From positions 1-61,086 of the IMG/VR virus record IMGVR_UViG_3300028837_001401: 61,086 bases of DNA; one strand, written 5' to 3'. The notes under the pieces are model-generated. The model was not told the DNA's origin. It ran no database searches and saw nothing but the letters and a program-made list of their open reading frames with translations. The stretch's first letter is position 1. Each line of letters starts with the position of its first letter. The position numbers were made by a program, and so were the translations under genes. Shown piece by piece: positions 24,124-32,294 of the stretch. Source of the stretch: a virus.

Positions 24124-24599
24124 TCCTCACCCTGTTGGTGCTGGTGGGATGTGTGAATGTACCCACTGGGGTGGAGAGGGAATGGATACCTGGTGCGAGT
24201 ATAAAGTCTGCGGTGGTGGATGCTGCCGCAGGCAACATTGTTATGTTCGACGTGAAGAACATTGTGCCGTGGGATGGTGCGTATTTCTCATATACTGTGG
24301 AGGAACTCCGGGACTGGTTGGAGCAAGGGCAATGGATCGCCGATAGACCGTATAAACCCAACACGAATGACTGTGACGACTTTGCCATCTCTTTCATGGT
24401 CTATGTGAGGCAGGGTGGGGCTTTTCCTGGAGCACCCTTCGGGCTGATACGATTACGGGAGGATGACAGAATCACGGCACACATGGCAAACATATTCATT
24501 GATGCGGATCTGACGGTGTGGTTAGTTGACTGGAGACTGACGGATGAGTTCGTGAAGCTCAAAGGGTCGGGATTCATTATATTCGATGTCGAGGTGTAG
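24081..24599 (+). CDS. Lipoprotein with a possible papain/MOA-like cysteine-protease domain
   Basis: 172 residues. Basic start, hydrophobic segment and lipobox LVGC predict a lipid-anchored envelope protein. The mature part has PNTNDCDDFAISFMVYV, then AHMANIFIDADLTVWLVD: a Cys, a His and an Asp in the order of the agglutinin/MOA-related papain-fold proteins. I infer a small exported hydrolase or binding protein. The fold call is tentative; the lipoprotein call is firmer. Confidence 0.6.
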   Translation: MGRIWSKARREVPVILTLLVLVGCVNVPTGVEREWIPGASIKSAVVDAAAGNIVMFDVKNIVPWDGAYFSYTVEELRDWLEQGQWIADRPYKPNTNDCDDFAISFMVYVRQGGAFPGAPFGLIRLREDDRITAHMANIFIDADLTVWLVDWRLTDEFVKLKGSGFIIFDVEV

Positions 24600-24608
24600 A
24601 GGTGTGAT

Positions 24609-24854
24609 ATGAGTAAAGAGAATAGAGAAGTGCTTAGAGAAACTGAAGAAAAGATGCAGGCGTTTGAGGAGGCGAAAGAGGAAGCGGTTGTCTGGTTTCT
24701 ATCGGAGGAACTAAAGAAGCGGGCAGATAGGTTGTCGGAGCAGATGGCTCTGTGTGGGTTTCCACACGACACACCCCTGGAGGAAAGAGACGATCCGGAG
24801 GCGATAAGGCTTAGAGCGTTGAGAGAAAGGCTCTTAGCTACAGCGCCGTTTTAA
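24609..24854 (+). CDS. Hypothetical coiled-coil protein
   Basis: 81 residues, rich in Glu/Lys/Leu/Arg in heptad-like order (REVLRETEEKMQAFEEAKEE). Probably a small helical protein. No family. Confidence 0.5.
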   Translation: MSKENREVLRETEEKMQAFEEAKEEAVVWFLSEELKKRADRLSEQMALCGFPHDTPLEERDDPEAIRLRALRERLLATAPF

Positions 24855-24865
24855 GAGGAGAGATC

Positions 24866-25078
24866 ATGTGTAGAGATAGCAGCCAAATATGGAAAGAATA
24901 CAAACTCCTGGATGCCGCCTCCCGGTGTGACGATGACTTCCCATCACTGAGGGGAATGACAATACAGGAGAGGATCGAAAAGAAAGAGAAGCTCCTTGAT
25001 GAATACAGGGCGGCGAGGGGGAGGGAACAGGATCAGAAGGAGCAAAGGTGTCGGGTCGAGAAGCAAAAGAGGAGGTGA
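24866..25078 (+). CDS. Hypothetical charged protein
   Basis: 70 residues, highly charged with a basic Gln-rich end. GAGGAGA precedes the start; its stop overlaps the next ATG. No family. Confidence 0.45.
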   Translation: MCRDSSQIWKEYKLLDAASRCDDDFPSLRGMTIQERIEKKEKLLDEYRAARGREQDQKEQRCRVEKQKRR

Positions 25079-25209
25079 TGACTGTGAAAGGTTACAAAGT
25101 TGTCAGGAAATGCCCCATCTGTGGTAACTGGGAGTCGCTCTATGATGTGGGACAATTGAATCTTTACAGGTGCTCCACGGGCAGGAAAATGAAAATACAA
25201 TGTGGGTGA
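25078..25209 (+). CDS. Small zinc-ribbon protein
   Basis: 43 residues with an AGGAGG site at 25070-25075. CPICGNWESLYD supplies one Cys pair and two later Cys residues (YRCSTG and QCG at the end) could complete a zinc site. Related in its first Cys block to the small protein at 23953. Confidence 0.55.
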   Translation: MTVKGYKVVRKCPICGNWESLYDVGQLNLYRCSTGRKMKIQCG

Positions 25210-25251
25210 GTGGACAGAGCGACGGAGAGACATTAGACTGGGAGGAGCAAC

Positions 25252-26754
25252 ATGCCTAAAAGAGTTCTATTCTTATACAAGCGGTCGAGTTTCATAGCTC
25301 CGTTGACTATATGCCAGTTGAGTGCAGCAGCCAAGTCACACGGGCATGAAACATACTTGTGTGACATGAATAATGAGGACGTGATAGAAAAGGTTAGGGC
25401 ATACGGCATTGATGTTGTAGCCATATCAACAATGACTGGGGAGTCGAAGCATTATATCAAGGCAGCGCAGGACATCAAAGATCATGATCCGTATGTCACA
25501 ATCATTGCTGGTGGAATACACCCCACGTATTACCCGCAGGTGGTGAACGAAGCGCCGTTTGATTTTATTTGCATAGGGGAAGGGGATCACGCCCTCCCCA
25601 AATTCCTGGATATTATACCCTGCGCACGGGATGGGGGGTCTTGCTCTATTAGCATGGTTCGGGTAAGGAACATTCTTCGGAAACTACCTGGACGTGGACA
25701 GAGGCACGACGATCCGATTGAGCAGGCAAATGTGCGCCCGCTGGTTGCGGATCTGGACACTCTCCCGCATCCTGACTGGGGGTTGGTCTACGATAACACA
25801 AAGATGGGTCAGATACCCATGAAAATCTACATGACAGGTCGAGGATGCCCCTTTAGTTGCAGCTATTGTTGGAATAGAAACCTAAAGGAGTTATACAAAG
25901 GGAAGGGTAAATTTGTGCGTAAAAATTCCGTGGACTACGTGATCGAGGGTCTGAAGCAGATCAGGGATCGGTGGCCGGTGAGCACGTTCAAGTTCTATGA
26001 TGACATGCTGATCTGGAAGGCGGATGACTGGGCGGTGGAGTTTTCCGAGAGATACAGGAGAGAGATCGGCCTCCCGTTTTTTGCCTTTTGTCGTGCGGAG
26101 TTAGCCACGGAGGATGTGATCCGTCTCCTGGCGGAGGCAGGGTGTCGGACGTTGAGCATGAGCATCGAAGCGGGGAATCCACGGGTGAGAGAGGATCTGC
26201 TCAACAGGAGGATGACAAACGATCAGATCATCGATGCTCATCTGATAGCGAGGAAATACGGTCTGAAGACATTCACAAATGTGATCCTGGGTATTCCCGA
26301 CACGAAAACAGAGCACGATCTGGAGTCGATGGATCTGGCGATCAGGTCGAAAGTTGACTGGGGAGAGTATCTGATTTATGAGCCGTTTCCTGGGACGTGG
26401 TTGGGTGATTACTCTGTGAGGCGGGGATATTACAAACCGAGTTATGATCACATGCACTCAGGGTATCATTACAAGTCGCCGCTGACGTGTTTCACAGAAA
26501 TGGAGAAGCGGATACAGTTGAACATGACAACTATCGGTGTGGTGGGTACGGTTCTGCCGATGTTCCGGAATCTGATTGTGAAGCATCTGCTCAGGACGAA
26601 GCCCAACAAACTGTTTTTGCTCTGTTACTATGTGGTCAAGATGTATGTGATCAGACGGAAGCTGTACCCCACGAAGACAACTCTGAGAAATTCTCTCAGG
26701 ATATACTGGCAGAGCTTCAAGCAGGAAGTGATGAAGCACACGGAGGAGGTGTGA
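25252..26754 (+). CDS. B12-binding-domain radical SAM enzyme, copy 1
   Basis: 500 residues behind GGAGGAG. Residues 1-140 form a cobalamin-binding-type Rossmann domain (GIDVVAISTMTGESKHYI; IIAGGIHPTYYP; FICIGEGD). GRGCPFSCSYCWNRN at about 199-206 supplies C-x3-C-x2-C, and RAELATEDVIRLLAEAGC and SIEAGNPRVREDLLNR are typical of the class. Members methylate or rearrange unreactive carbons in natural products, sugars and lipids. Its neighbours are glycan genes, so sugar modification is a fair guess. Confidence 0.88.
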   Translation: MPKRVLFLYKRSSFIAPLTICQLSAAAKSHGHETYLCDMNNEDVIEKVRAYGIDVVAISTMTGESKHYIKAAQDIKDHDPYVTIIAGGIHPTYYPQVVNEAPFDFICIGEGDHALPKFLDIIPCARDGGSCSISMVRVRNILRKLPGRGQRHDDPIEQANVRPLVADLDTLPHPDWGLVYDNTKMGQIPMKIYMTGRGCPFSCSYCWNRNLKELYKGKGKFVRKNSVDYVIEGLKQIRDRWPVSTFKFYDDMLIWKADDWAVEFSERYRREIGLPFFAFCRAELATEDVIRLLAEAGCRTLSMSIEAGNPRVREDLLNRRMTNDQIIDAHLIARKYGLKTFTNVILGIPDTKTEHDLESMDLAIRSKVDWGEYLIYEPFPGTWLGDYSVRRGYYKPSYDHMHSGYHYKSPLTCFTEMEKRIQLNMTTIGVVGTVLPMFRNLIVKHLLRTKPNKLFLLCYYVVKMYVIRRKLYPTKTTLRNSLRIYWQSFKQEVMKHTEEV

Positions 26755-26755
26755 G

Positions 26756-27151
26756 ATGTCAAAACGGAGAGTAGTTATGTGTCAGGACTTGTGCGAGCTT
26801 ATGGGTGACTTCCGTTCTGTATTACGAAAAGCGTTAAGCAGGACGTTAACCCATCAGCAGATTATCAGAGGGCGAAGCTATAAACTGTTTTGGCGCTGGC
26901 CTAGTTATAACATAATCCTGAAAACGAGAAGGCAATACTGGGGATGGAAGAGGATATTGATATACTACAGGGTGGATTCTGCCACATGGTGGTTAGATAG
27001 GATAGACAGGGCAAAATACAGGGACGAGGATCTCCCTTTATTCAGAGTTGCACTAGCTGAGTTGAGGGAGGTGGTGACAGAAGAGCGGGGGGCAGAAGAG
27101 GCAAGAAAGAAGGCTGATGAGGAAATGACTAAGGCGTTGCTAGGACTATAA
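26756..27151 (+). CDS. Hypothetical protein
   Basis: 131 residues starting just after the radical SAM stop. Basic, Trp-rich (KLFWRWPSYNIILKTRRQYWGWKR) with a coiled-coil C-terminus. Not recognised. Confidence 0.5.
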   Translation: MSKRRVVMCQDLCELMGDFRSVLRKALSRTLTHQQIIRGRSYKLFWRWPSYNIILKTRRQYWGWKRILIYYRVDSATWWLDRIDRAKYRDEDLPLFRVALAELREVVTEERGAEEARKKADEEMTKALLGL

Positions 27152-27164
27152 TGGAGGAGTAGTA

Positions 27165-27503
27165 ATGGACATCAAAGTTGAGGATAGCAAGGGGCTTTTA
27201 GACTCGTTTTTCGAGAAGATGGCAACTCGTATTCAGGATAAACAGTTGGTAAATGACAGTGTTGCCCGAGCTCTGGAACGGTTCAAAGAATTCAATGATA
27301 TATTGACAGAAATAGCGGAGAAAGAGCCAGAGATAATGGCTACGTTTGTATACTTTGTCCTGAGAAACACGATCATGCTGGTGAATGCTACGAAGGCGAC
27401 AGCGGAAGAGATTACAGGAAACAAAGGTCTGTGGGCGTTCATAAACAGTCTGCCTTTTGACTACGAGAAAGTAAAGATGGCGATGAGGGCGGAGTGGAAC
27501 TGA
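27165..27503 (+). CDS. Hypothetical helical protein
   Basis: 112 residues, GGAGGAG before the start. Nearly all-helical with a hydrophobic middle (IMATFVYFVLRNTIMLVNA) too polar at its edges for a sure membrane span. Not recognised. Confidence 0.5.
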   Translation: MDIKVEDSKGLLDSFFEKMATRIQDKQLVNDSVARALERFKEFNDILTEIAEKEPEIMATFVYFVLRNTIMLVNATKATAEEITGNKGLWAFINSLPFDYEKVKMAMRAEWN

Positions 27504-27514
27504 GGGGTGATGGT

Positions 27515-27901
27515 ATGAGCAAAACGATAGTGCTACAGATGATCATAGCGATAGTGCTTACGAGTCTTTTTCTTGCTTGTCACGAGATGAACGATCCGAC
27601 AGGAACGATCACTGTGGCAGGTGTCACTCTCAGGGGTATGTCGGTTAATAATGCGAGACTGATCAACGGGAACGACTTTGACGTCAGGATCAGGAAAGTG
27701 TATCAGAGCTATGGTGACACTACTGAGTGGATCAGGGAGTGCGGAGCAGGGGAGAGTATAGCAGCGGGGTACGCATCAGAAAAGACGGGTTACTATATCG
27801 CCACGCCGGATGGTGTGGAGATAGGATTCATCAATGTGGGGGCATGGTGGGTTCATAGACAGAATGGACGTCCGAAGTCGGAGGAATTCTCGTGGAAATA
27901 A
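27515..27901 (+). CDS. Small putative lipoprotein
   Basis: 128 residues from ATG 27515. Hydrophobic N-terminus ending SLFLAC gives a plausible lipobox. The mature part is beta-rich (TGTITVAGVTLRGMSV). Third exported lipoprotein candidate in the window. Function unknown. Confidence 0.6.
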   Translation: MSKTIVLQMIIAIVLTSLFLACHEMNDPTGTITVAGVTLRGMSVNNARLINGNDFDVRIRKVYQSYGDTTEWIRECGAGESIAAGYASEKTGYYIATPDGVEIGFINVGAWWVHRQNGRPKSEEFSWK

Positions 27902-28173
27902 AATGGATGTGCTTAGCGGCAGCAACCTGTATGCCGAGATGGTATCTTAAAGAGATAGAGCGACAGCAGAAATATCATGAGTATTGTCTGAAGATGCAGG
28001 CGATACTGGGAAAGAGTCGGGAGGAGATCCTGAAGTCGTTCCAGAGCACGCCATGGAGTTTCGAGACGTTCTACCTGGTAGTGATGAGGGAGGGGGAATT
28101 GCCTAGTGAGGACAGGGTGAGACGCACTCTGGGTTATGAGGAACTGTTACAGAAAATGATAGAGGAGGAATGA
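27892..28173 (+). CDS. Hypothetical protein
   Basis: 93 residues; GTG 27892 chosen for GGAGG 8 bases upstream, ATG 27907 is the alternative. Helical (QQKYHEYCLKMQAILGKSREEILKSF). Overlaps the lipoprotein by 10 bases. Not recognised. Confidence 0.5.
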   Translation: MEIKWMCLAAATCMPRWYLKEIERQQKYHEYCLKMQAILGKSREEILKSFQSTPWSFETFYLVVMREGELPSEDRVRRTLGYEELLQKMIEEE

Positions 28174-28176
28174 GGG

Positions 28177-28905
28177 GTGGAAATAGTAGAGTCAATAGGC
28201 AGAAGGCAAGTTCTGTTGAGGGCGTGGGATACAGACAAAGAAGAGATGGTGTATGATGTAGGGGCATACTGCAACGACATCACAACTTTCTGGTTTTCTG
28301 TTTGGGAGCAGTGGTATATCAACACAAAGTACGCAGAGGATAATAGATTCATTGTCATGTATTCGGTCGGCACAAAGGACATGAATGGTAAAGATGTTTT
28401 CGAGGGCGATATTATAAAATACAGGGGGTATAACTACTTTTTCCAAGGTGTTGTGGTCTGGGATCAAACCTACAACACCATCCAGGGCAAGGAAGACTGG
28501 CACACCAAGAACTATAAGTCACGCACAATGCAGATGACGCCGGTCCTGGAGGCAACGCTGCATGATGTGTGGCGCTCGGATTCTCGGTGTGAGTATGTTT
28601 TCCACAACAATGGGAAGCGCAGGTCATACATAGACGGGACGCTCCGAAGCGTGTGCAAACGGGCTGGGCTTGTGGGAGTGACGCTCCATACTCTCAGACA
28701 TACCTTCGCCAGTCATTTAGTCCTTGCGGGAGTGACGCTCAGGGAGGTTCAGGAGCTAATGGGACACCAGAGCTTTGAGACGACGCTGCTCTATGCCCAT
28801 CTGTCTGAAGGGCATGTAAAGAAGCAGGTAATGAGATTGCCGTTTGCTGGGGAGAAAGAACTCAAGCCTGTAAGGGTTCTGAAAGCGGTCGGGAAGGAGG
28901 GATAG
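28177..28905 (+). pseudogene. YopX N-terminal half fused in frame to the C-terminal half of a tyrosine recombinase
   Basis: 242 residues from GTG 28177. Residues 1-100 are the start of a YopX-family phage protein (RAWDTDKEEMVYDVG; MNGKDVFEGDIIKYRG). At the end of a 32-bp repeat (28445-28476) the frame continues into a tyrosine-recombinase C-terminus: TKNYKSRTMQM (region of the catalytic Lys), TLHTLRHTFASHL (HxxR), ELMGHQSFETTLLYAHLS (second His and nucleophile Tyr). The first catalytic Arg and the whole core-binding domain are missing, so recombinase activity is unlikely. The rest of YopX reappears after the second repeat copy at 29158. Confidence 0.8.
28445..28476 (+). repeat. 32-bp direct repeat, left copy
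   Basis: Perfect identity with 29158-29189, 713 bp downstream. It begins AAGGTGTTGTGGTCTGG and encodes GVVVWDQTYN of YopX in both places. Outer flanks differ (C then A). Confidence 0.97.
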
Positions 28906-28906
28906 T

Positions 28907-29143
28907 ATGAGGTTTGATGTAGACAGGGATATTGTTTTCGTGCCGTTTGAGTTAAAGTCGAAAACTCAGGCCTGGGAGGTCATGAATAAGCTGGCCGGTG
29001 ATTCGATTGGTGTTGTCAAGTGGTATCCTGCTTGGAGGCATTACTGCTTTTTCCCGGACCATGAGACGGTTTTCAGTGATCGTTGTATGCTGAAAATAGG
29101 TCAGTTTGTGGAAGCGCAGAATAGAGCGCACCGAGGCAGTTGA
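28907..29143 (+). CDS. Hypothetical protein carried by the insertion
   Basis: 78 residues, GGAGGGATAGT before the start, directly after the chimeric recombinase. Beta/alpha pattern with KWYPAWRHYCFFPDHE. No family recognised. Confidence 0.5.
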   Translation: MRFDVDRDIVFVPFELKSKTQAWEVMNKLAGDSIGVVKWYPAWRHYCFFPDHETVFSDRCMLKIGQFVEAQNRAHRGS

Positions 29144-29157
29144 GGATTGTGAGGAGA

Positions 29158-29189
29158 AAGGTGTTGTGGTCTGGGATCAAACCTACAAC
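29158..29189 (+). repeat. 32-bp direct repeat, right copy
   Basis: Identical to 28445-28476, in the same reading phase relative to the YopX frame, followed by the true YopX continuation LGKWAIR. Confidence 0.97.
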
Positions 29190-29348
29190 CTCGGTAAATG
29201 GGCGATTCGGTGCAGACCCCAGGATGTCGATGGGCCTATCGGCATATTCAGTGGATACTCCTATGGTTCGGATAGTGACGCATTCCTCACATCTTGGTCG
29301 AACGATGGTAATGTTGAGGTTGTGGGTAATGTTTTTGAAAACAGGTAA
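29158..29348 (+). pseudogene. 3' half of the interrupted YopX gene
   Basis: Encodes GVVVWDQTYNLGKWAIRC, GPIGIFSGYSYGSD and NVEVVGNVFENR, the usual C-terminus of YopX-type phage proteins. The open frame extends back to a GTG at 29106, but that part (MWKRRIERTEAVED) is insert sequence. It may still be translated as a fragment. Confidence 0.7.
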
Positions 29349-29377
29349 GAAATGTTATAAAGCATGGAGGCCTATTG

Positions 29378-30937
29378 ATGAGTAAGACGCTGATAATATG
29401 TAAAGACGGTGGTTATGGGCGAGGGATGGCGGCACAGATGAGTTTACAGCCGACGGAGGCAGGGACTCTGGGTGATGTGGAGATGGTCAGGGATCTGGAG
29501 GAGGCGAGGAAATTCATCGGGGAGGAGTTGGGGGCTGTTTATGTTGAGCAGAATGATCCATTGACAGCACAGCAGGTGTCGGAAATATTCTCGTGTCCCA
29601 TAAAGAGCTATACCCTACCGATGAGAGGTGAGATAAAGGACAGCAGGTGGGGTCGGTTATCGTTCCGGGTCGCCCGGGCGATAGAGCGAGGGCACAGGTA
29701 TTGGATAGAGTATCAGTTCAAGATATTCCTGACGTTTCCGCTCCATTGTCTGATAGCGGTTTTTTTGTTTCTACTCAATAAGCTAATGCCCATCAGGGTG
29801 GTGGATTTTCTTTCCTACAGAGTGGGGCATCAAGCGTATAACACGCACATCCATTTCCTGAAGATGCAGCAGGAGGAGAAAAAGCCTCACGTTATTGCCC
29901 TCACCCCACAGCCGGCGAATACGGGTCTCCACAAACTCCAGAAGCGGCATTGGATGTGTGCGATCAAGAGCCCGAAGTTGCGGCCATTGTTTGAGAACGC
30001 TGTTATCCGCCGACGTGGGTTCTGGGAGTCAGTGCATTTCTATCGTGATATTGATGAGCCGATCAACAAATACGATGAGGATGCTGTGTTTCTGGAGTTC
30101 ACAGCGAAAGAGCACAAGAGGGGTCAGGAGATATTAGCCAGTATGGGGATCACTCCTGGCAGGTGGTTTATATGTTTGCATCAGAGAGATCCTGCCTATC
30201 TGGAGAAGGTGGCTCCGAGCGTGGACTGGAAATACCACGATTACCGCGATTGTAGTATTCTGAACTACATCCCCGCTGCCGAGTGGGTTGTGAGCAATGG
30301 TGGTCTCGTGGTGAGGATGGGTGCGGAGGTGAGGGAGAAACTGGTGGTGCGGGATCAGGATGTCGAGTCACCCCTACCAATAGAGTCAGGGATCATTGAC
30401 TATCCTGTGCAGATACGCCCGAAGTTGGGAAAAGATGGAGCTTTTGCCGACATCTATCTTGCCGCTCATTGCTCATTCTTTCTGGGGTGTTCCAGTGGCA
30501 TCTCACAGGTGGCGTCACTGTTCGACGTTCCCAGAGCCGATGCGAACTATCCTATGCAGGAGTATATAACGAATCTGTCACACAGGGACATCTATATTCC
30601 CAAGCGGATACTGAACAAAAACACAGGAAAATACTTGTCATTATACGAGGTGCTCGCCAGTGGCATCGGTAGGTTTGACAGGACGGAGAAGTTCGAGCAA
30701 CATGCGCTGGAGATACACGAGAACACAGCGGAGGAGATCCTGTTACTGTGCAAAGAGATGCTCCTCAAACTCACAGGCAACTGGAAGCATGAGCCTGGTG
30801 ATGGGGAGTTACTAGGTCGCTATTTTTCAATGGTGAATGACAAGCGGTTCAGGAGTGCTGGTGTCAAGGCAGAGATAGCGACATCGTTCCTGAGACTGCA
30901 TCCTGAGTATGTTGCAGAGAGAGGGGAGGGGGAATAA
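29378..30937 (+). CDS. TIGR04372-type glycosyltransferase, copy 2
   Basis: 519 residues from ATG 29378 with GGAGG at 29367-29371. It has a hydrophobic segment near 120-150 (IFLTFPLHCLIAVFLFLL) and the family blocks RVGHQAYNTHIHF, ICLHQRDPAYLEKVAP, KYHDYRDCSILNYI, FADIYLAAHCSFFLG and GCSSGISQVASLFDVP. Paralogue of the protein at 15525, about 14 kb away, so the phage keeps two versions with perhaps different specificity. Confidence 0.75.
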   Translation: MSKTLIICKDGGYGRGMAAQMSLQPTEAGTLGDVEMVRDLEEARKFIGEELGAVYVEQNDPLTAQQVSEIFSCPIKSYTLPMRGEIKDSRWGRLSFRVARAIERGHRYWIEYQFKIFLTFPLHCLIAVFLFLLNKLMPIRVVDFLSYRVGHQAYNTHIHFLKMQQEEKKPHVIALTPQPANTGLHKLQKRHWMCAIKSPKLRPLFENAVIRRRGFWESVHFYRDIDEPINKYDEDAVFLEFTAKEHKRGQEILASMGITPGRWFICLHQRDPAYLEKVAPSVDWKYHDYRDCSILNYIPAAEWVVSNGGLVVRMGAEVREKLVVRDQDVESPLPIESGIIDYPVQIRPKLGKDGAFADIYLAAHCSFFLGCSSGISQVASLFDVPRADANYPMQEYITNLSHRDIYIPKRILNKNTGKYLSLYEVLASGIGRFDRTEKFEQHALEIHENTAEEILLLCKEMLLKLTGNWKHEPGDGELLGRYFSMVNDKRFRSAGVKAEIATSFLRLHPEYVAERGEGE

Positions 30938-31210
30938 ATGTCAGACGTTATTGATGAGGTGCTGGATGAAACCGAGAGGCGTATCAACAAAGAGATCGGC
31001 AAGTGCGAGCGGATAGAAGCGGAATGCTGTAAACCCTTCCCTCCTCATGATGATTTTGCTGTATATGCCCGGTATGTTCTGGACAGGCAAAAGGGTGGCA
31101 AATATGGTTCAGGGGTAATGTCTGAGGCAATGGACAGGAAATTCAAGCTTCAGGAGCAACTGAGGGGTCTGGCGCATTTGCGGTCGGAGCTTGATCGGTG
31201 CAGGAGATGA
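30938..31210 (+). CDS. Hypothetical protein
   Basis: 90 residues starting right after the glycosyltransferase stop. Helical, charged ends (IDEVLDETERRINKEIGK; QEQLRGLAHLRSELDRCRR) and a Cys pair CERIEAECC. Not recognised. Confidence 0.5.
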   Translation: MSDVIDEVLDETERRINKEIGKCERIEAECCKPFPPHDDFAVYARYVLDRQKGGKYGSGVMSEAMDRKFKLQEQLRGLAHLRSELDRCRR

Positions 31211-31272
31211 AAGTGGTGACGGAGTACCTCACGGACGTTATCAGGCAGAAGATGAGCAGGGAGCGGGGGTGA
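31207..31272 (+). CDS. Tiny coupled peptide
   Basis: 21 codons starting in an ATGA overlap with the previous stop, preceded by GCAGGAG. Probably a coupling peptide or decayed gene; low certainty. Confidence 0.3.
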   Translation: MKVVTEYLTDVIRQKMSRERG

Positions 31273-31442
31273 GGTTTTATGCCGTGGGGGTGCAAAAACG
31301 GTGGATAAGGAGCCGACTCATGCCATGTGTGACTCGAAAACGGGAAATAAATGGCATGGGAGCGGCACGAAAAAAGGAGGTGAAGTATAGAGCGGGTTCG
31401 GGGAGGCGATTGGTCTGCATAGGAGGCATTATAGGGCGTTAA
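31269..31442 (+). CDS. Small basic hypothetical protein
   Basis: 57 residues from GTG 31269, overlapping the preceding stop. Very basic (RKREINGMGAARKKEVKY). A weak call; it may be noise in a gap between larger genes. Confidence 0.3.
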   Translation: MRFYAVGVQKRWIRSRLMPCVTRKREINGMGAARKKEVKYRAGSGRRLVCIGGIIGR

Positions 31443-31476
31443 CGTATGTGTAGTATAAGGAGGTTGAGGAAAAGGG

Positions 31477-31572
31477 ATGAAGGACTGGCTCAAGGAATAT
31501 TGGGCGGTGATAGCAATTCCTATTGTTTTCGTTATCCTAACACTTATCAAAGGGTACTTCCAGTACCGATAG
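31477..31572 (+). CDS. Small single-span membrane protein
   Basis: 31 residues: MKDWLKEYW, then a hydrophobic stretch AVIAIPIVFVILTLIKG, then YFQYR. This is a clean one-span membrane peptide. Such proteins in phages can be superinfection-exclusion or lysis factors. Confidence 0.5.
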   Translation: MKDWLKEYWAVIAIPIVFVILTLIKGYFQYR

Positions 31573-31582
31573 GAGGAGATAC

Positions 31583-32284
31583 ATGGTAGCAGGAATAGAC
31601 GGAGCGAACACGAAAAAGGCGATGGAGACGATGGAATTCAAGAAAGCTGTTTTCCATCGTGGGCTCAATTACACTGTCAGGAAGGGAGACAAGTGGGCGT
31701 GCAGGTTACTTCCTGGCGATACAATACACTTGAAGGAGACTGATGGTGAGGTGAAGGGCACTGCGGTGATTGCGAGTGTGGTGGTGAAGCACATGGGCAA
31801 CCTCCCTGATCTGGTGTATAGATATGAGCATGACACTGACTGTAAGGGATGGACGGCTCTCTGCGATGCGATGATCGAAGCGTACCCTGAACTGGGTGAC
31901 AAAGTGAGTTTGTACCAGGAGCTGGTGACGGTGGTGGGTTTCGTACCGATGATCGACCGACCGGCTGAGAGGGAGAAAGTGTATGAACTGATCGACGGTG
32001 AGATCGAGTTCTGCGAGAAGTGGGAGAGAGGCCATCCGACGTGTAAGCTGCCCAATAAGGACAGACCTATGGAGGTCTGGCTAGCGTGGGCACAGGCGAA
32101 CTTGACGGACGCATTTGAGCAAGCGTGTGGATCATCTGACAAGAGACTGGCGCTTGATGCCGTTCGGGTAATGGCGGGAATACTGGTGCAGTGCATGACA
32201 TATAATGAGACTCCTCCACGGAGAAAGCGAGTGGATAGACCCCATAGAGAGTGGGTTATCCGTGAATTCAACTGGATGAGTTGA
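31583..32284 (+). CDS. Hypothetical protein with an ASCH/PUA-like N-terminus
   Basis: 233 residues. The first 75 (FHRGLNYTVRKGDKWACRL; GDTIHLKETDGEVKGTAVI) resemble the TvR-x-G-x-KW pattern of ASCH domains, an RNA-binding fold. The rest is helical and ends with a segment rich in Met/Cys. RNA-related function is tentative. Confidence 0.5.
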   Translation: MVAGIDGANTKKAMETMEFKKAVFHRGLNYTVRKGDKWACRLLPGDTIHLKETDGEVKGTAVIASVVVKHMGNLPDLVYRYEHDTDCKGWTALCDAMIEAYPELGDKVSLYQELVTVVGFVPMIDRPAEREKVYELIDGEIEFCEKWERGHPTCKLPNKDRPMEVWLAWAQANLTDAFEQACGSSDKRLALDAVRVMAGILVQCMTYNETPPRRKRVDRPHREWVIREFNWMS

Positions 32285-32294
32285 GGTGGAGTCG

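Larger units (their letters stand above)
28477..29189 (+). mobile_element. 713-bp insertion with recombinase remnant, flanked by 32-bp direct repeats
   Basis: One repeat plus 681 bp of foreign material inside YopX. It carries the tyrosine-recombinase half and one small gene. Removing 713 bp between the repeats would rebuild a continuous YopX frame of 152 codons (28177-28476 plus 29190-29348). I infer integration by site-specific or homologous recombination. Confidence 0.7.

Noticed and set aside
28560-28905. A working phage integrase
   Set aside because: Only the C-terminal half of the catalytic domain is present; the first catalytic Arg and the core-binding domain are absent, so I do not infer lysogeny from it.
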